In this document: one piece after another, positions 25,645 to 34,215 of the stretch
How the letters are laid out: every line of letters begins with the position of its first letter
Numbering within the stretch: position 1 is the stretch's first letter
NCBI GenBank assembly: GCA_050942895.1
Contig: JBMNOE010000005.1
Location: 115,388 to 179,387 of the forward strand
Source: JBNRMR01 sp050942895
GTDB taxonomy: Bacteria > Bacillota > Clostridia > Christensenellales > UBA1750
Length of the DNA: 64,000 nt
Direction: 5' to 3'
Translations under genes and position numbers: made by a program
The notes under the pieces: model-generated
What the model was told of the DNA's origin: nothing
The model's database searches: none
What the model saw: only the letters and a program-made list of their open reading frames with translations

Positions 25645-26337
25645 TTGAACAGCAGTAAAATTTTTAGCGCTCTGGAGCTTTCCGCCGCCGCCTACAGGGA
25701 TGTCCAGCCAAATCTGCCGGGCACAAAGCTGAAGGTAATCGACAGCAAAGGCGCGGGGGTCATGTGTTTTCTGCGGAAAAGCGGCGGTATTTTACATATA
25801 TCCTTCCGCGGCACAGACAGCTCAAGGGACTGGCTCACAAGCCTTTCCTTTTGGAAAAAGACAATCCCCTACGGCAATGCGCTTTCGCCCATCAGGGTGC
25901 ATTCAGGCTTCATAAATGCCTATAAAACGCCTCAGATAAGGAACTCTATTCATGAGTGGGTTAGCGATGATGTTTACAGAGTGCGCCTTTGCGGGCATTC
26001 ATACGGGGCGGCTTTGGCGGTTTTGTGCGCGGTGGACATAGAATACAATTTCCCCGACAGGGAGGTGGAAGTCATAACATTCGGCTGTCCGCGGGTGGGC
26101 AATGCGGCATTCGTCAGATCGTACGACAATAGGGTTTTTAACACTGTGCGGGTGGAAAATGGCGATGATATCGTGACAAGGCTGCCTCCGCGGATTCTGG
26201 GCTACAGGCATGTCGGCGCGCTTTTTCATATTGGGAATGATGGCGAAAGACACGGAAAAAAATCGATCCTCGGGCTTTCGCTGGAGGATCATTCCCTCTT
26301 GTCATACTATGAATCGGCCCTTAAAAGGCTGCTTTGA
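25645..26337 (+). CDS. Lipase class 3 family protein
   Basis: About 230 residues with the alpha/beta hydrolase fold of fungal-type lipases (Pfam Lipase_3). The oxyanion strand is ILHISFRGTDSSRDWLTSL, the nucleophile elbow is LCGHSYGAALAVL (GxSxG), the acid lies after VITFGCPRVGNAAFV in VENGDDIVTRLPP, and the late GLSLEDHSLLSYYES supplies the His. No signal peptide, so intracellular as read. The start is probably TTG 25645, 8 nt after GGAGG; a GTG at 25636 would overlap that site. Confidence 0.87.
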   Translation: MNSSKIFSALELSAAAYRDVQPNLPGTKLKVIDSKGAGVMCFLRKSGGILHISFRGTDSSRDWLTSLSFWKKTIPYGNALSPIRVHSGFINAYKTPQIRNSIHEWVSDDVYRVRLCGHSYGAALAVLCAVDIEYNFPDREVEVITFGCPRVGNAAFVRSYDNRVFNTVRVENGDDIVTRLPPRILGYRHVGALFHIGNDGERHGKKSILGLSLEDHSLLSYYESALKRLL

Positions 26338-26354
26338 TCGGAAGTGAAAAGGGC

Positions 26355-27554
26355 TTACCTGTGAATATGCCCCCTATATGAGATGCAATTGCGCCCGCTT
26401 TCTTTAGCGTTGTAAAGCTCATGATCGCTCATATTGAAAAGCTGGGACATGACTGCCTCGTCGCTGAGAGCGTTGTCCTCCATTTCTATCATCGCCGCGC
26501 CGATGCTGACCGTGACCCTTGAAGAACTGCGCCCCAGTGAAATTTCCATGTCCTCAACTGCGGTTTTGAGCTTCAGCGCAAAGCTGACCAGCTCTGAGGC
26601 CTTCATGTCCAGGCAGACCAGCACAAACTCCTCGCCGCCATATCTGGCCACGATATCGGTGGAGCGCTTGGCATTGCTCCTCAGGCAATCGGCCACCAGC
26701 GACAGGCAGCGATCTCCCTCGGAGTGGTAATATTTGTCATTATATTGCTTGAAAAGATCAATATCCACCATCAACATGCAGATATTTTCACCGCTTCGCC
26801 TGTGGCTGGCCGCAAGATGCTTCACATGCCTTTCAAGGCCGCGGCGGTTCAGTATGTTGGTGAGCTGATCCGTCTCAGAGAGCCTTTCAAGCTCCAGGTT
26901 TGTGGCGCTAAGGCGCTGTCTTTCCTGAAAGTGTTTCACAGCATAGGAATACCGCACTTGCGATGCATATATGCAGATCAGCGCCAGAAGCATGCTCTGT
27001 ACCAGCGCGTAGGCAGTGACCCCGCGGGAAACCCCGATGATCATAGCTATGGCTGTGACGGGAACCATGTATAGCAAAAGCACCTTAAAATCCATGGTTG
27101 GAACCAGACTTATGGCGACAACCAGAAGCAGAAGGCTGATTGAGGACTGATTTTTGCTGAAATCGCCGTAAATGAAAATAATAAGCCCGAGGATTATCAA
27201 AATGGCGGAACCGTGGACAACCCAATTCTTTGTGCGGAAACCAACCGCTGCGGCCTTTTTGCGAATAGTTTCAAGGGCAAGGGAACAGAGGATGCCTACA
27301 ATGAAAAGAAATGCAGAACCGATGCAGTATACCCCTTTATAGCCCCTGTGCAGATCAAAAAAGAATATGCCTATTAAGTTAACTACCTGTATAAGGATTA
27401 CAGCGGCAATCACAAACTGAAGCCTACCCCTTGTGATGTCCAGCATTTCTTGCTTGAATTGTTGCCGCTGGCGCAGATCCAAAATGGCATCGCTAACAAA
27501 AATCTTGCTTATATACTCTTTTATATCGCTAACAAAATCAGATATCCAGCCCAT
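26355..27554 (-). CDS. Membrane diguanylate cyclase (GGDEF domain)
   Basis: 399 residues. The first 60 are cytosolic, then six TM helices (about 45-205), a short coiled-coil linker (RQRLSATNLELERLSE) and a C-terminal GGDEF domain with LTNILNRRGLERH, VDIDLFKQYNDKYYHSEGD and the active site ARYGGEEFVLV. An inhibitory I-site RSTD lies five residues before GGEEF, so c-di-GMP feedback control is likely. The product, c-di-GMP, regulates motility, adhesion or toxin and sporulation genes in Clostridia. GGAG lies 7 nt before the ATG. No PDE or effector gene is nearby. Confidence 0.92.
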   Translation of the reverse strand: MGWISDFVSDIKEYISKIFVSDAILDLRQRQQFKQEMLDITRGRLQFVIAAVILIQVVNLIGIFFFDLHRGYKGVYCIGSAFLFIVGILCSLALETIRKKAAAVGFRTKNWVVHGSAILIILGLIIFIYGDFSKNQSSISLLLLVVAISLVPTMDFKVLLLYMVPVTAIAMIIGVSRGVTAYALVQSMLLALICIYASQVRYSYAVKHFQERQRLSATNLELERLSETDQLTNILNRRGLERHVKHLAASHRRSGENICMLMVDIDLFKQYNDKYYHSEGDRCLSLVADCLRSNAKRSTDIVARYGGEEFVLVCLDMKASELVSFALKLKTAVEDMEISLGRSSSRVTVSIGAAMIEMEDNALSDEAVMSQLFNMSDHELYNAKESGRNCISYRGHIHR

Positions 27555-27680
27555 TTTAACGCTCCATTTGTTTTATTGCCTACTTTTATATAACTTAATA
27601 ATAATATATTTTTTGCATATACACAATACCAACCGGCGTTTATATAAAAGTTGAATGGGCGTTCACGCTTATCCGCAACA

Positions 27681-27716
27681 AAAAAACCGGCAAATGCGCC
27701 GATTTTTCTGGTTTTC
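27681..27716 (-). terminator. Terminator of the unrecognised 27729-28763 gene
   Basis: On the minus strand CGGC-gcattt-GCCG is followed by seven T residues, with outer AAAACC/GGTTTT arms possible. Confidence 0.6.
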
Positions 27717-27728
27717 ATCGTTAATTGG

Positions 27729-28763
27729 TTATGAGTCCATGCCCCGGGGGTCGTAGCGCTTTATGGCGGAAATGCCATCTTCGTCGAACTCAAAGGCGTA
27801 CACGCGGGCAACCCTTGCGTTTTGCGCTGTATATGTCATGAGGGCAAGGGCGGTATCCTCCTGCATGGCAGGGCAATATCGGGCGTCCTCCACGCTGCTG
27901 TAGGCGCCAAGGAACATGCGCAGCTCGTATTCTCCGATCTCCTCAAGATAATGGGGCGATATGTACGAGAAGGCTTCGTCAATAAGCCCAAGGGCCAGGG
28001 CCTGTGTGAAGGCCTTGGCGAGGCTTTGGATGGATCTGCTGCGCACTGCGGGCCCATCATGCTCCAACATATAGCTTTGATCGGTAAGCTTATACGAACC
28101 GTCCTCCTGGCGCTCATATAGGCAGACCTCGCCATGTCCGGCCTCATCGCTCAGGGATTTGGCTGTGCGTATCAGGGCTCCCTCCTCCTCGAAGCGGATG
28201 CTGTCGCCCCTTGCATCGGCCAAAAGCTTAAGCCCGTCTCCGCCTTCAGCCGAAAAGAGCAAGAGCCGCTGGCCGGATTCCTCCTCCATCAAAGCGCCGA
28301 CTACCGCCTGGCCGGATATGCCCAGTTCTCTTAGTGAGCCGGTTGAAGCAAGGGGCATGTTCAGCCGATAGAGGGTTTTATCGCTGTCGCGGTCTTCCAC
28401 AAGGAGAGTGAACCCCTCCTGGCGGATCAAAGAAAAGATCAGTCCCCCGCTCGTAAGTTCATCGGCCACTCTGCCGGGAAGCGCTGACCCTATTGGCCGA
28501 GGGCTCAGTTCCACCTCGGCGATATTGTCCGGCCAAAGGGTTACCTGAAAGGGATAATCCTTCATCACCAGATCGCCGCCGACAAATGAAAGCTTCATCG
28601 CTGCGGGCAAAAAGCCCTCATAGGGGGTGAAAAGAAGAAACACATCGCCCGTGTTGCTGACGGGAAGGCTGGCCGCACCGTCAAGCTCACAGGTGGCATG
28701 GCCGTTCACCATCAAAAGGCCCGGCGTGGGCGATTTTACTATCAAAACAGGTATTGCATGCAT
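27729..28763 (-). CDS. Unrecognised 344-residue cytosolic protein
   Basis: I do not recognise this family. The first 100 residues look beta-rich (PVLIVKSPTPGLLMVNGHATCELDG, DVFLLFTPYEGF), the middle repeats short beta strands of the kind seen in beta-propellers (LLVEDRDSDKTLYRLNM, RLLLFSAEGGDGLKLLAD), and the last 100 are alpha/beta with FTQALALGLIDEAFSYISPHYLEEI and VYAFEFDEDGISAIKRYD, reminiscent of an NTF2-like or SnoaL-like domain. No signal peptide or TM segment. GGAGG lies 9 nt before ATG 28763, so that start is chosen. Probably the last gene before a terminator; upstream is comF. Confidence 0.75.
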   Translation of the reverse strand: MHAIPVLIVKSPTPGLLMVNGHATCELDGAASLPVSNTGDVFLLFTPYEGFLPAAMKLSFVGGDLVMKDYPFQVTLWPDNIAEVELSPRPIGSALPGRVADELTSGGLIFSLIRQEGFTLLVEDRDSDKTLYRLNMPLASTGSLRELGISGQAVVGALMEEESGQRLLLFSAEGGDGLKLLADARGDSIRFEEEGALIRTAKSLSDEAGHGEVCLYERQEDGSYKLTDQSYMLEHDGPAVRSRSIQSLAKAFTQALALGLIDEAFSYISPHYLEEIGEYELRMFLGAYSSVEDARYCPAMQEDTALALMTYTAQNARVARVYAFEFDEDGISAIKRYDPRGMDS

Positions 28764-28845
28764 TTGGCGCACCTCCGCTAAATGATATGCAAATCTGGAA
28801 CCGATATGCTGTTTTTGCTGGCTTTTGCTTTGATTTTCTGTGAAA

Positions 28846-29535
28846 TCAGGATAGGGGAGTAAGGGCTGCGCAAAGTATGTAAACCCGCGAAGCGCCTGAG
28901 CGCATCAGCACGAAGCGGCACTCAAGAGTGGTGGCGCCGGTGGTAAGGACATCATCAATCAGGAGAATTTTAAGATTTTTCGCATCCAGCGATTCATATG
29001 CGCCGATTACATTGGTGATCCTCTCATCCCTTCCCAGATCTGACTGAGCCTTAGTGTGCTTTTTCTTTTTGATAAGCTCCCGGGAGGGGATGTTCAGCCG
29101 CCTGGAAACCTCAGCGGCGATGATAGCGCTCTGGTTAAAGCCGCGCTTGTAACGGCGGCGCTTTGATATCGGCACGGGGACGATCAAGTCGACGTCAAGG
29201 CTTAGAAGCTCCGCCGCCTTTGCGCAGTATTCGCCCAGAACCTTGCCGCAGTCCTCTATCCCGGAAAATTTAAGCCTGCGAATAAGGCCTGCCGCGGGCC
29301 CTGTTTCCTCATAGGCGAAGGCGCCGTGGCATATAGCGGAGTTTATGGGGCGGGTGAGGAGGGCGAAATCCTGATCCAGTTTTTCCTTGCAGTCAAGGCA
29401 GAGGCCGTTTTCAAGCAGCTCTCTTTCCTCGGCGCAGGCAAGGCAGCGCACGCGGGGATATAAAAGCTCTTTTATTCTCTCATTTATTTTGCTTGCTTTT
29501 TGTATAAACGGTGAAAAATCATTCAAGGGGAGCAC
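28846..29535 (-). CDS. comF: ComF family phosphoribosyltransferase-like protein
   Basis: 229 residues: an N-terminal zinc ribbon with two Cys pairs (CLAC and CLDC) and a phosphoribosyltransferase domain whose PRPP loop reads ILLIDDVLTTGATTLE. ComF proteins are needed for DNA uptake in transformable bacteria; the GntX/ComF branch is otherwise of unclear role. The start GTG 29535 overlaps the end of recD2 (17 bp), so the pair is coupled; TTG 29526 is an alternative. No other com genes are in the window. Confidence 0.9.
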   Translation of the reverse strand: MLPLNDFSPFIQKASKINERIKELLYPRVRCLACAEERELLENGLCLDCKEKLDQDFALLTRPINSAICHGAFAYEETGPAAGLIRRLKFSGIEDCGKVLGEYCAKAAELLSLDVDLIVPVPISKRRRYKRGFNQSAIIAAEVSRRLNIPSRELIKKKKHTKAQSDLGRDERITNVIGAYESLDAKNLKILLIDDVLTTGATTLECRFVLMRSGASRVYILCAALTPLS

Positions 29536-31762
29536 CGCCCCTCATCATATCGCCGTAGATTTTTAGCCTCGGAGCAAGGGCGCTGTGGCGGGCTGAGACA
29601 TAATTGTTTTCCACCATCTGCAATATTGTTCTTTCCCGCCCGACGATTACCACCGTTTTTCTGGCGCGGGTCACGGCGGTGTAGAGGAGGTTACGGGTCA
29701 TCAGCATGGGCGGGCCTGAAAACAGCGGCAGAATCACGGCGGAAAACTCACTGCCCTGGCTCTTGTGCACCGAAAGGGCGTAGGCCAGATCCAGCTCGTC
29801 GGCGTGGGCGAAGTCATATTCGGCGATCCTGCCGTCGTCAAAGCAGACGGTGATCGTCTCGTTTTTATGGTTGATCTCCTTTATCAGGCCGATATCGCCA
29901 TTATACACGCCAAGCCCTTCTTCATAGGGAGAACTGGGGGTGGAGGGCTTGTGCCACTCCATCTGGTAGTTGTTTTTTGTTTGGATGACCTTGTCGCCCT
30001 CCCTCAGTATGGAGCTGCCGACATTCCTCTCTTTTTTTGAATCGCCCGGCGGGTTAAGATGCTGCTGCAGCTTTTCATTCAGGCGAAAAACGCCATTTTC
30101 CCCCTTCTTCATCGGGCAGAGGACCTGGATGTCGGAAAGGCTGTCATAGCCGAAGTATGCGGGCAGGCGCTGGCTCACAAGGGCGATCACCGAATCGGCG
30201 GTCGATATCATATCATTTTTACGTTCAAAGAAAAAGTCGCTGTTTTTAAGGCTGAGCTCCGGCGCTTCGCCGCGGTTTATCCTGTGTGCATTGGTGATGA
30301 TGGCGCTGCCCGCCCCCTGGCGGAATATCTCCGAAAGCCTTGCCACCGGCACAACGCCGCTTTTTATTATGTCGCGAAGTATATCACCCGCGCCCACGCT
30401 CATAAGCTGGTCCGCATCGCCCACCATTATCAGCCTGCACCCGGCCTTAAGCGCCCGAAGCATCGCCCGCATCAGCATCAAGTCCACCATGCTCATTTCG
30501 TCGATTATTATGGCCTGTGCATCCAAAGGCTCGTCCTCGTTCTTGGCGAAGCTGGGGTCGTCATCGCCGCCGCTGCCATATTCCAAAAGACGGTGGATGG
30601 TGCGCGCCTCCCTGCCGCTGGCTTCGCTCATCCGCTTGGCGGCTCTGCCCGTGGGGGCGCAAAGCTGGTATGAGATGTCCCTGCTGTCAAATATGGAAAG
30701 AAGGCAGTTTAAAATGGTGGTCTTACCGGTGCCCGGGCCGCCGGTGATGACGCACACGCCGTTTTCAAGGGCGGTGAGTATGGCGCTTTTTTGTTGGGGC
30801 GCGAATGTGATGCCGGTTTTCAGTTCAAAGCTGGCGATGTCGTCCTCGGAGCCGAAAAAGCCGGAGGCATTGTCCTGTGAAAGAAGCAGGTTGAAAAGCC
30901 GCTGTGCGGTTTCGCCCTCGGCGGAAAAAAAGTATGGCAGGTATACGGCCTGAACATCCTCCGTCTTTTTTATGACGACGCGCTGCTCCACCGCCATGTT
31001 TTCGATGTATATATTCACGCCTTCGGCCGAAAGCCCCAAAAGCTGGGAAGCAAGCTGGCACAGCTTTTCCCTGGGCAAAAAAACATGGCCCGCAGAGGAC
31101 GCCGCCTCCCGCAGGACGTATATAAGCGCTGCGCATATCCTCGCGGGGCTTGCGGAGTCTATGCCCGTTTGCGCGGCGATCTTGTCCGCCGTTTTAAAGC
31201 CAACTCCTGGGATGTCGTAAAGCAGCCTATAGGGGTCGCTCTTTATTTTATTAATGGTTAAAGCGCCGTATTCCTTGTAGATCTTGACGGCCTGCGAAGA
31301 TGTGATATCAAACTTCTGCAAAAACATCATTATAAGCCGTGATGTGTTTGTTTCGTTGAAGCTGCCGGCGATCATGGCCGCCCGTTTCTTGCCGATCCCG
31401 GGGATTTCGATGAGCCTTTCCGGCTGAGTCTCCAATATTTCAAATGTTTTTTCGCCGAAGAAGCTGATGATCAGCCTCGCGGTGGAAACGCCCACGCCCT
31501 TAACCATTCCGGAGGCAAGATAGCGCTCCATGGCCATCACATTGTCAGGCATTTCAACTGAATAGGAGACGGCCTTGAACTGCTTGCCATATTCAATGTG
31601 TTCGGTGAAGTCGCCCTCAAAGCTCATGTGCTCGCCCTCATTGACAAAGGGAAATACGCCGACGACTGTTTGGGTCTTTCCGTCGGCGTATAGCTCCAAA
31701 ACCGTGTAACCATTGCGGTCATTACGAAATATTATACTTTGTACAACTCCGCTTATCTGCAT
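29519..31762 (-). CDS. recD2: RecD2-type ATP-dependent DNA helicase
   Basis: 747 residues, the usual RecD2 length. The N-terminal part has an OB-like stretch and two helix-hairpin-helix turns (IPGIGKKRAAMI, IPGVGFKTADKI). The helicase core shows Walker A VITGGPGTGKTTILN, motif II IIIDEMSMVD, a Q-rich motif III GDADQLMSVGAGD, and the UvrD-like C-terminal YALSVHKSQGSEF. RecD2 is a 5' to 3' helicase that works outside RecBCD in replication fork and mismatch handling. The operon order is recD2-comF. Confidence in the name is high. Confidence 0.95.
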   Translation of the reverse strand: MQISGVVQSIIFRNDRNGYTVLELYADGKTQTVVGVFPFVNEGEHMSFEGDFTEHIEYGKQFKAVSYSVEMPDNVMAMERYLASGMVKGVGVSTARLIISFFGEKTFEILETQPERLIEIPGIGKKRAAMIAGSFNETNTSRLIMMFLQKFDITSSQAVKIYKEYGALTINKIKSDPYRLLYDIPGVGFKTADKIAAQTGIDSASPARICAALIYVLREAASSAGHVFLPREKLCQLASQLLGLSAEGVNIYIENMAVEQRVVIKKTEDVQAVYLPYFFSAEGETAQRLFNLLLSQDNASGFFGSEDDIASFELKTGITFAPQQKSAILTALENGVCVITGGPGTGKTTILNCLLSIFDSRDISYQLCAPTGRAAKRMSEASGREARTIHRLLEYGSGGDDDPSFAKNEDEPLDAQAIIIDEMSMVDLMLMRAMLRALKAGCRLIMVGDADQLMSVGAGDILRDIIKSGVVPVARLSEIFRQGAGSAIITNAHRINRGEAPELSLKNSDFFFERKNDMISTADSVIALVSQRLPAYFGYDSLSDIQVLCPMKKGENGVFRLNEKLQQHLNPPGDSKKERNVGSSILREGDKVIQTKNNYQMEWHKPSTPSSPYEEGLGVYNGDIGLIKEINHKNETITVCFDDGRIAEYDFAHADELDLAYALSVHKSQGSEFSAVILPLFSGPPMLMTRNLLYTAVTRARKTVVIVGRERTILQMVENNYVSARHSALAPRLKIYGDMMRGGAPLE

Positions 31763-31772
31763 TTCTCACTGC

Positions 31773-32945
31773 CTATTGGGCAAAAAGCTCCTTTAAAAGG
31801 GCTGCTTTGTCCGTCTTTTCCCAGGTGAAGTCCTGATCCTCCCTGCCGAAATGGCCGTAGTTGGAGGTCTTTTGATATATGGGCCTGCGAAGGTCAAGGT
31901 AGTTGATTATGGCTGCGGGGCGCAGATCGAATGCTTTTTCGATGATCTGTGCAAGTTTTTCATCGGAAGCGGCTCCTGTTTTAAAGCTGTTCACATTGAT
32001 TGAAACCGGCCGCGCAACCCCTATTGCATAAGCGAGCTGCACCTCGCAGCGCTTGGCCAGCCCTGCCGCCACCATGTTCTTGGCAATGTAGCGGGCCATA
32101 TAGGAGGCGGAGCGATCCACCTTGGTGGGATCCTTACCGGAAAAAGCGCCGCCGCCATGGCGGGAATAGCCGCCGTATGTATCGACGATTATCTTCCTGC
32201 CGGTAAGGCCGCTGTCGCCCTGGGGGCCGCCCACCACGAAGCGCCCTGTGGGGTTTATTAGAAAACGGGTGTTTTCATTTATGTATCTTTCCGGAATGAC
32301 AGGCAGGACCACATGCTCTATGACATCTTTTTCGATCTGGCCGTGGGAAACCTCCGGCGAATGCTGTGTGGAAACCACGATTGTGTCTATCGAAACCGGA
32401 GCATCGTTTTCATATAGAAAGCTCACCTGGGACTTGCCGTCAGGCCGCAGGTACGGCAATGTGCCGCCTTTGCGCACTTTCGCCAACTGCTCCGTCAGCT
32501 TATGTGCGTAGTAGATGGCTGCCGGCATAAGGGCCGGGGTTTCGTCTGCAGCGTAGCCGAACATAATGCCCTGGTCGCCGGCGCCAGTGTCGTTTTCGTC
32601 CTTGTCGGAGTCAAGCGCGCTGTCAACACCCATGGCGATGTCCGGGGATTGTTCGTTCAAAGCCAGCAAAATGGCCGATGTTTCGCTGCAAAAGCCAAAG
32701 GCAGGGTTGGTATAGCCCACCCGGCGGATGGCCTCCTTGGCGACCTTGCGAACATCCACGCTGGCTGTTGAGGTGATTTCGCCGAATATCATCATGACTC
32801 CGCTGGCAGCGCAGCATTCGCAGGCGACCCTGGCCTGAGGATCCTGGGCGATATAGGCGTCTAAAACCGCATCGGAAACCGCGTCGCACAGCTTGTCCGG
32901 ATGTCCCTCAGTGACCGATTCGGATGTGAAAAGATAATTTTTCAT
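31773..32945 (-). CDS. metK: S-adenosylmethionine synthetase
   Basis: 390 residues. Motifs: TSESVTEGHPDKLCDAVSDAVLD, GAGDQGIMFGYA (methionine/ATP site), and GGGAFSGKDPTKVDRSASY. Makes SAM from methionine and ATP. ATG 32945 follows AAGGGG by 9 nt; an in-frame codon at 33008 would add an AT-rich leader overlapping nothing conserved. No S-box riboswitch fits in the short gap upstream (75 nt). It lies between mnmA and recD2, all minus. Confidence 0.97.
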   Translation of the reverse strand: MKNYLFTSESVTEGHPDKLCDAVSDAVLDAYIAQDPQARVACECCAASGVMMIFGEITSTASVDVRKVAKEAIRRVGYTNPAFGFCSETSAILLALNEQSPDIAMGVDSALDSDKDENDTGAGDQGIMFGYAADETPALMPAAIYYAHKLTEQLAKVRKGGTLPYLRPDGKSQVSFLYENDAPVSIDTIVVSTQHSPEVSHGQIEKDVIEHVVLPVIPERYINENTRFLINPTGRFVVGGPQGDSGLTGRKIIVDTYGGYSRHGGGAFSGKDPTKVDRSASYMARYIAKNMVAAGLAKRCEVQLAYAIGVARPVSINVNSFKTGAASDEKLAQIIEKAFDLRPAAIINYLDLRRPIYQKTSNYGHFGREDQDFTWEKTDKAALLKELFAQ

Positions 32946-33019
32946 CGATATATACCCCTTGATTTTGTTCTTTCTTATAAATATTTTTAATGTATAATTT
33001 TTCAGCAAATTTTCAAAAA

Positions 33020-34102
33020 TTATTCAGAAATTATTGCCCCGCCCAGGCAGACTTCGCTGTCGCTTGCGTCATAAAATGCGATAACCTGGCCCGCAGTGAT
33101 TGCCCGCTGAGGCTTATCAAAGCGCACCCGCAAAATGCCGCCATCAACCTGCACATGACAGGGCTGATCGCTTTGCCGGTAGCGGATTTTCGCCAAGGCG
33201 CCGAAGCTTTCTCCGGGAGGTTTTCCGGCCACCCACACGGGGCTTTCCGCCGTCAGCGACGAGGAGAAAAGCAGCTCATGCTCGCCCCTTTCCACATAAA
33301 GAATGTTTTGAGCCATATCTTTCTTTATAACGAACCAGCTCTCGCCTGCGCCACCAAGGCCCAAACCGCGCCGCTGGCCCAATGTGTAATACATGAGCCC
33401 GTCATGCCGGCCCACGGTTTCGCCGTCCAATGTCCTCATGTCGCCGGGCTGTGCGGGAAGGTACTGCATCAAAAACTGCTTAAAGTTTCTCTCGCCAATG
33501 AAGCATATGCCGGTGGAATCCTTCTTTTGTGCTGTTGGAAGGCCATGTTTTTCGGCGGTAAGGCGGATTTCCTCCTTCGTTAAATGCCCCACCGGGAAAA
33601 GCGCCCTTTCAAGCTGAGCGCCCCGAAGCATCGAAAGGAAATAGCTCTGATCCTTAGACCTATCGACGCCCTTCAGCAGCTGCAAAGCGCCGGTCTTAGG
33701 CCGCCTGAGCCTTGCGAAATGGCCTGTCGCCATCAAATCGGCGCCGCTTTTAAGGGAAAACTCCAAAAAGGCCTTAAACTTAATTTCGCTGTTGCACAGC
33801 ACATCAGGGTTTGGGGTTCTTCCTTTTTTATATTCACTTAGAAAATAGGAAAATACCCTTTCCATATATTCTTTTGCAAAGTTGACCGTGTAATATGGGA
33901 TTCCTATGGCGGCGCAGACATCCTTCACATCCTGAAAGTCCTGGGTGTCGGTGCAGATGCCCTCGTCGTCCTTTTCCTCCCAGTTTTTCATGAAAACGCC
34001 CGTGACTTTATAACCCTGCTCCTTAAGAAGCAAGGCTGCCACCGATGAATCCACCCCGCCGGACATGCCGACGATTACATGCTGTGAGTTTGTATTTGCC
34101 AT
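33020..34102 (-). CDS. mnmA: tRNA-specific 2-thiouridylase MnmA
   Basis: 360 residues. PP-loop ATP motif VGMSGGVDSSVAALLL at the N-terminus, NPDVLCNSEIKFKAF (first catalytic Cys), and the second Cys in STGICFIGERNFKQF. It thiolates U34 of tRNA for Lys, Glu and Gln. Length and motif spacing are normal. The gene is divergent from the GH28 gene. No clear promoter is visible for it in the 113-nt spacer. Confidence 0.96.
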   Translation of the reverse strand: MANTNSQHVIVGMSGGVDSSVAALLLKEQGYKVTGVFMKNWEEKDDEGICTDTQDFQDVKDVCAAIGIPYYTVNFAKEYMERVFSYFLSEYKKGRTPNPDVLCNSEIKFKAFLEFSLKSGADLMATGHFARLRRPKTGALQLLKGVDRSKDQSYFLSMLRGAQLERALFPVGHLTKEEIRLTAEKHGLPTAQKKDSTGICFIGERNFKQFLMQYLPAQPGDMRTLDGETVGRHDGLMYYTLGQRRGLGLGGAGESWFVIKKDMAQNILYVERGEHELLFSSSLTAESPVWVAGKPPGESFGALAKIRYRQSDQPCHVQVDGGILRVRFDKPQRAITAGQVIAFYDASDSEVCLGGAIISE

Positions 34103-34143
34103 GCCATCTTCCTGTAAATTAATGGGCTGCCCGGCCTTTCATA

Positions 34144-34172
34144 TTGCTAAGCCGAGCGCAATAAGCTATAAT
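34144..34172 (+). promoter_or_regulatory. Sigma-A promoter of the GH28 gene
   Basis: TTGCTA at 34144 and TATAAT at 34167 with a 17-bp spacer, 44 bp before the GH28 start. Confidence 0.7.
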
Positions 34173-34215
34173 CAAGTATATGTCAACATCATAAATACGT
34201 CAATGGAGGAACGCT

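Noticed and set aside
32946..33019. SAM riboswitch before metK
   Set aside because: The gap to mnmA is only about 75 nt, AT-rich and without S-box motifs.
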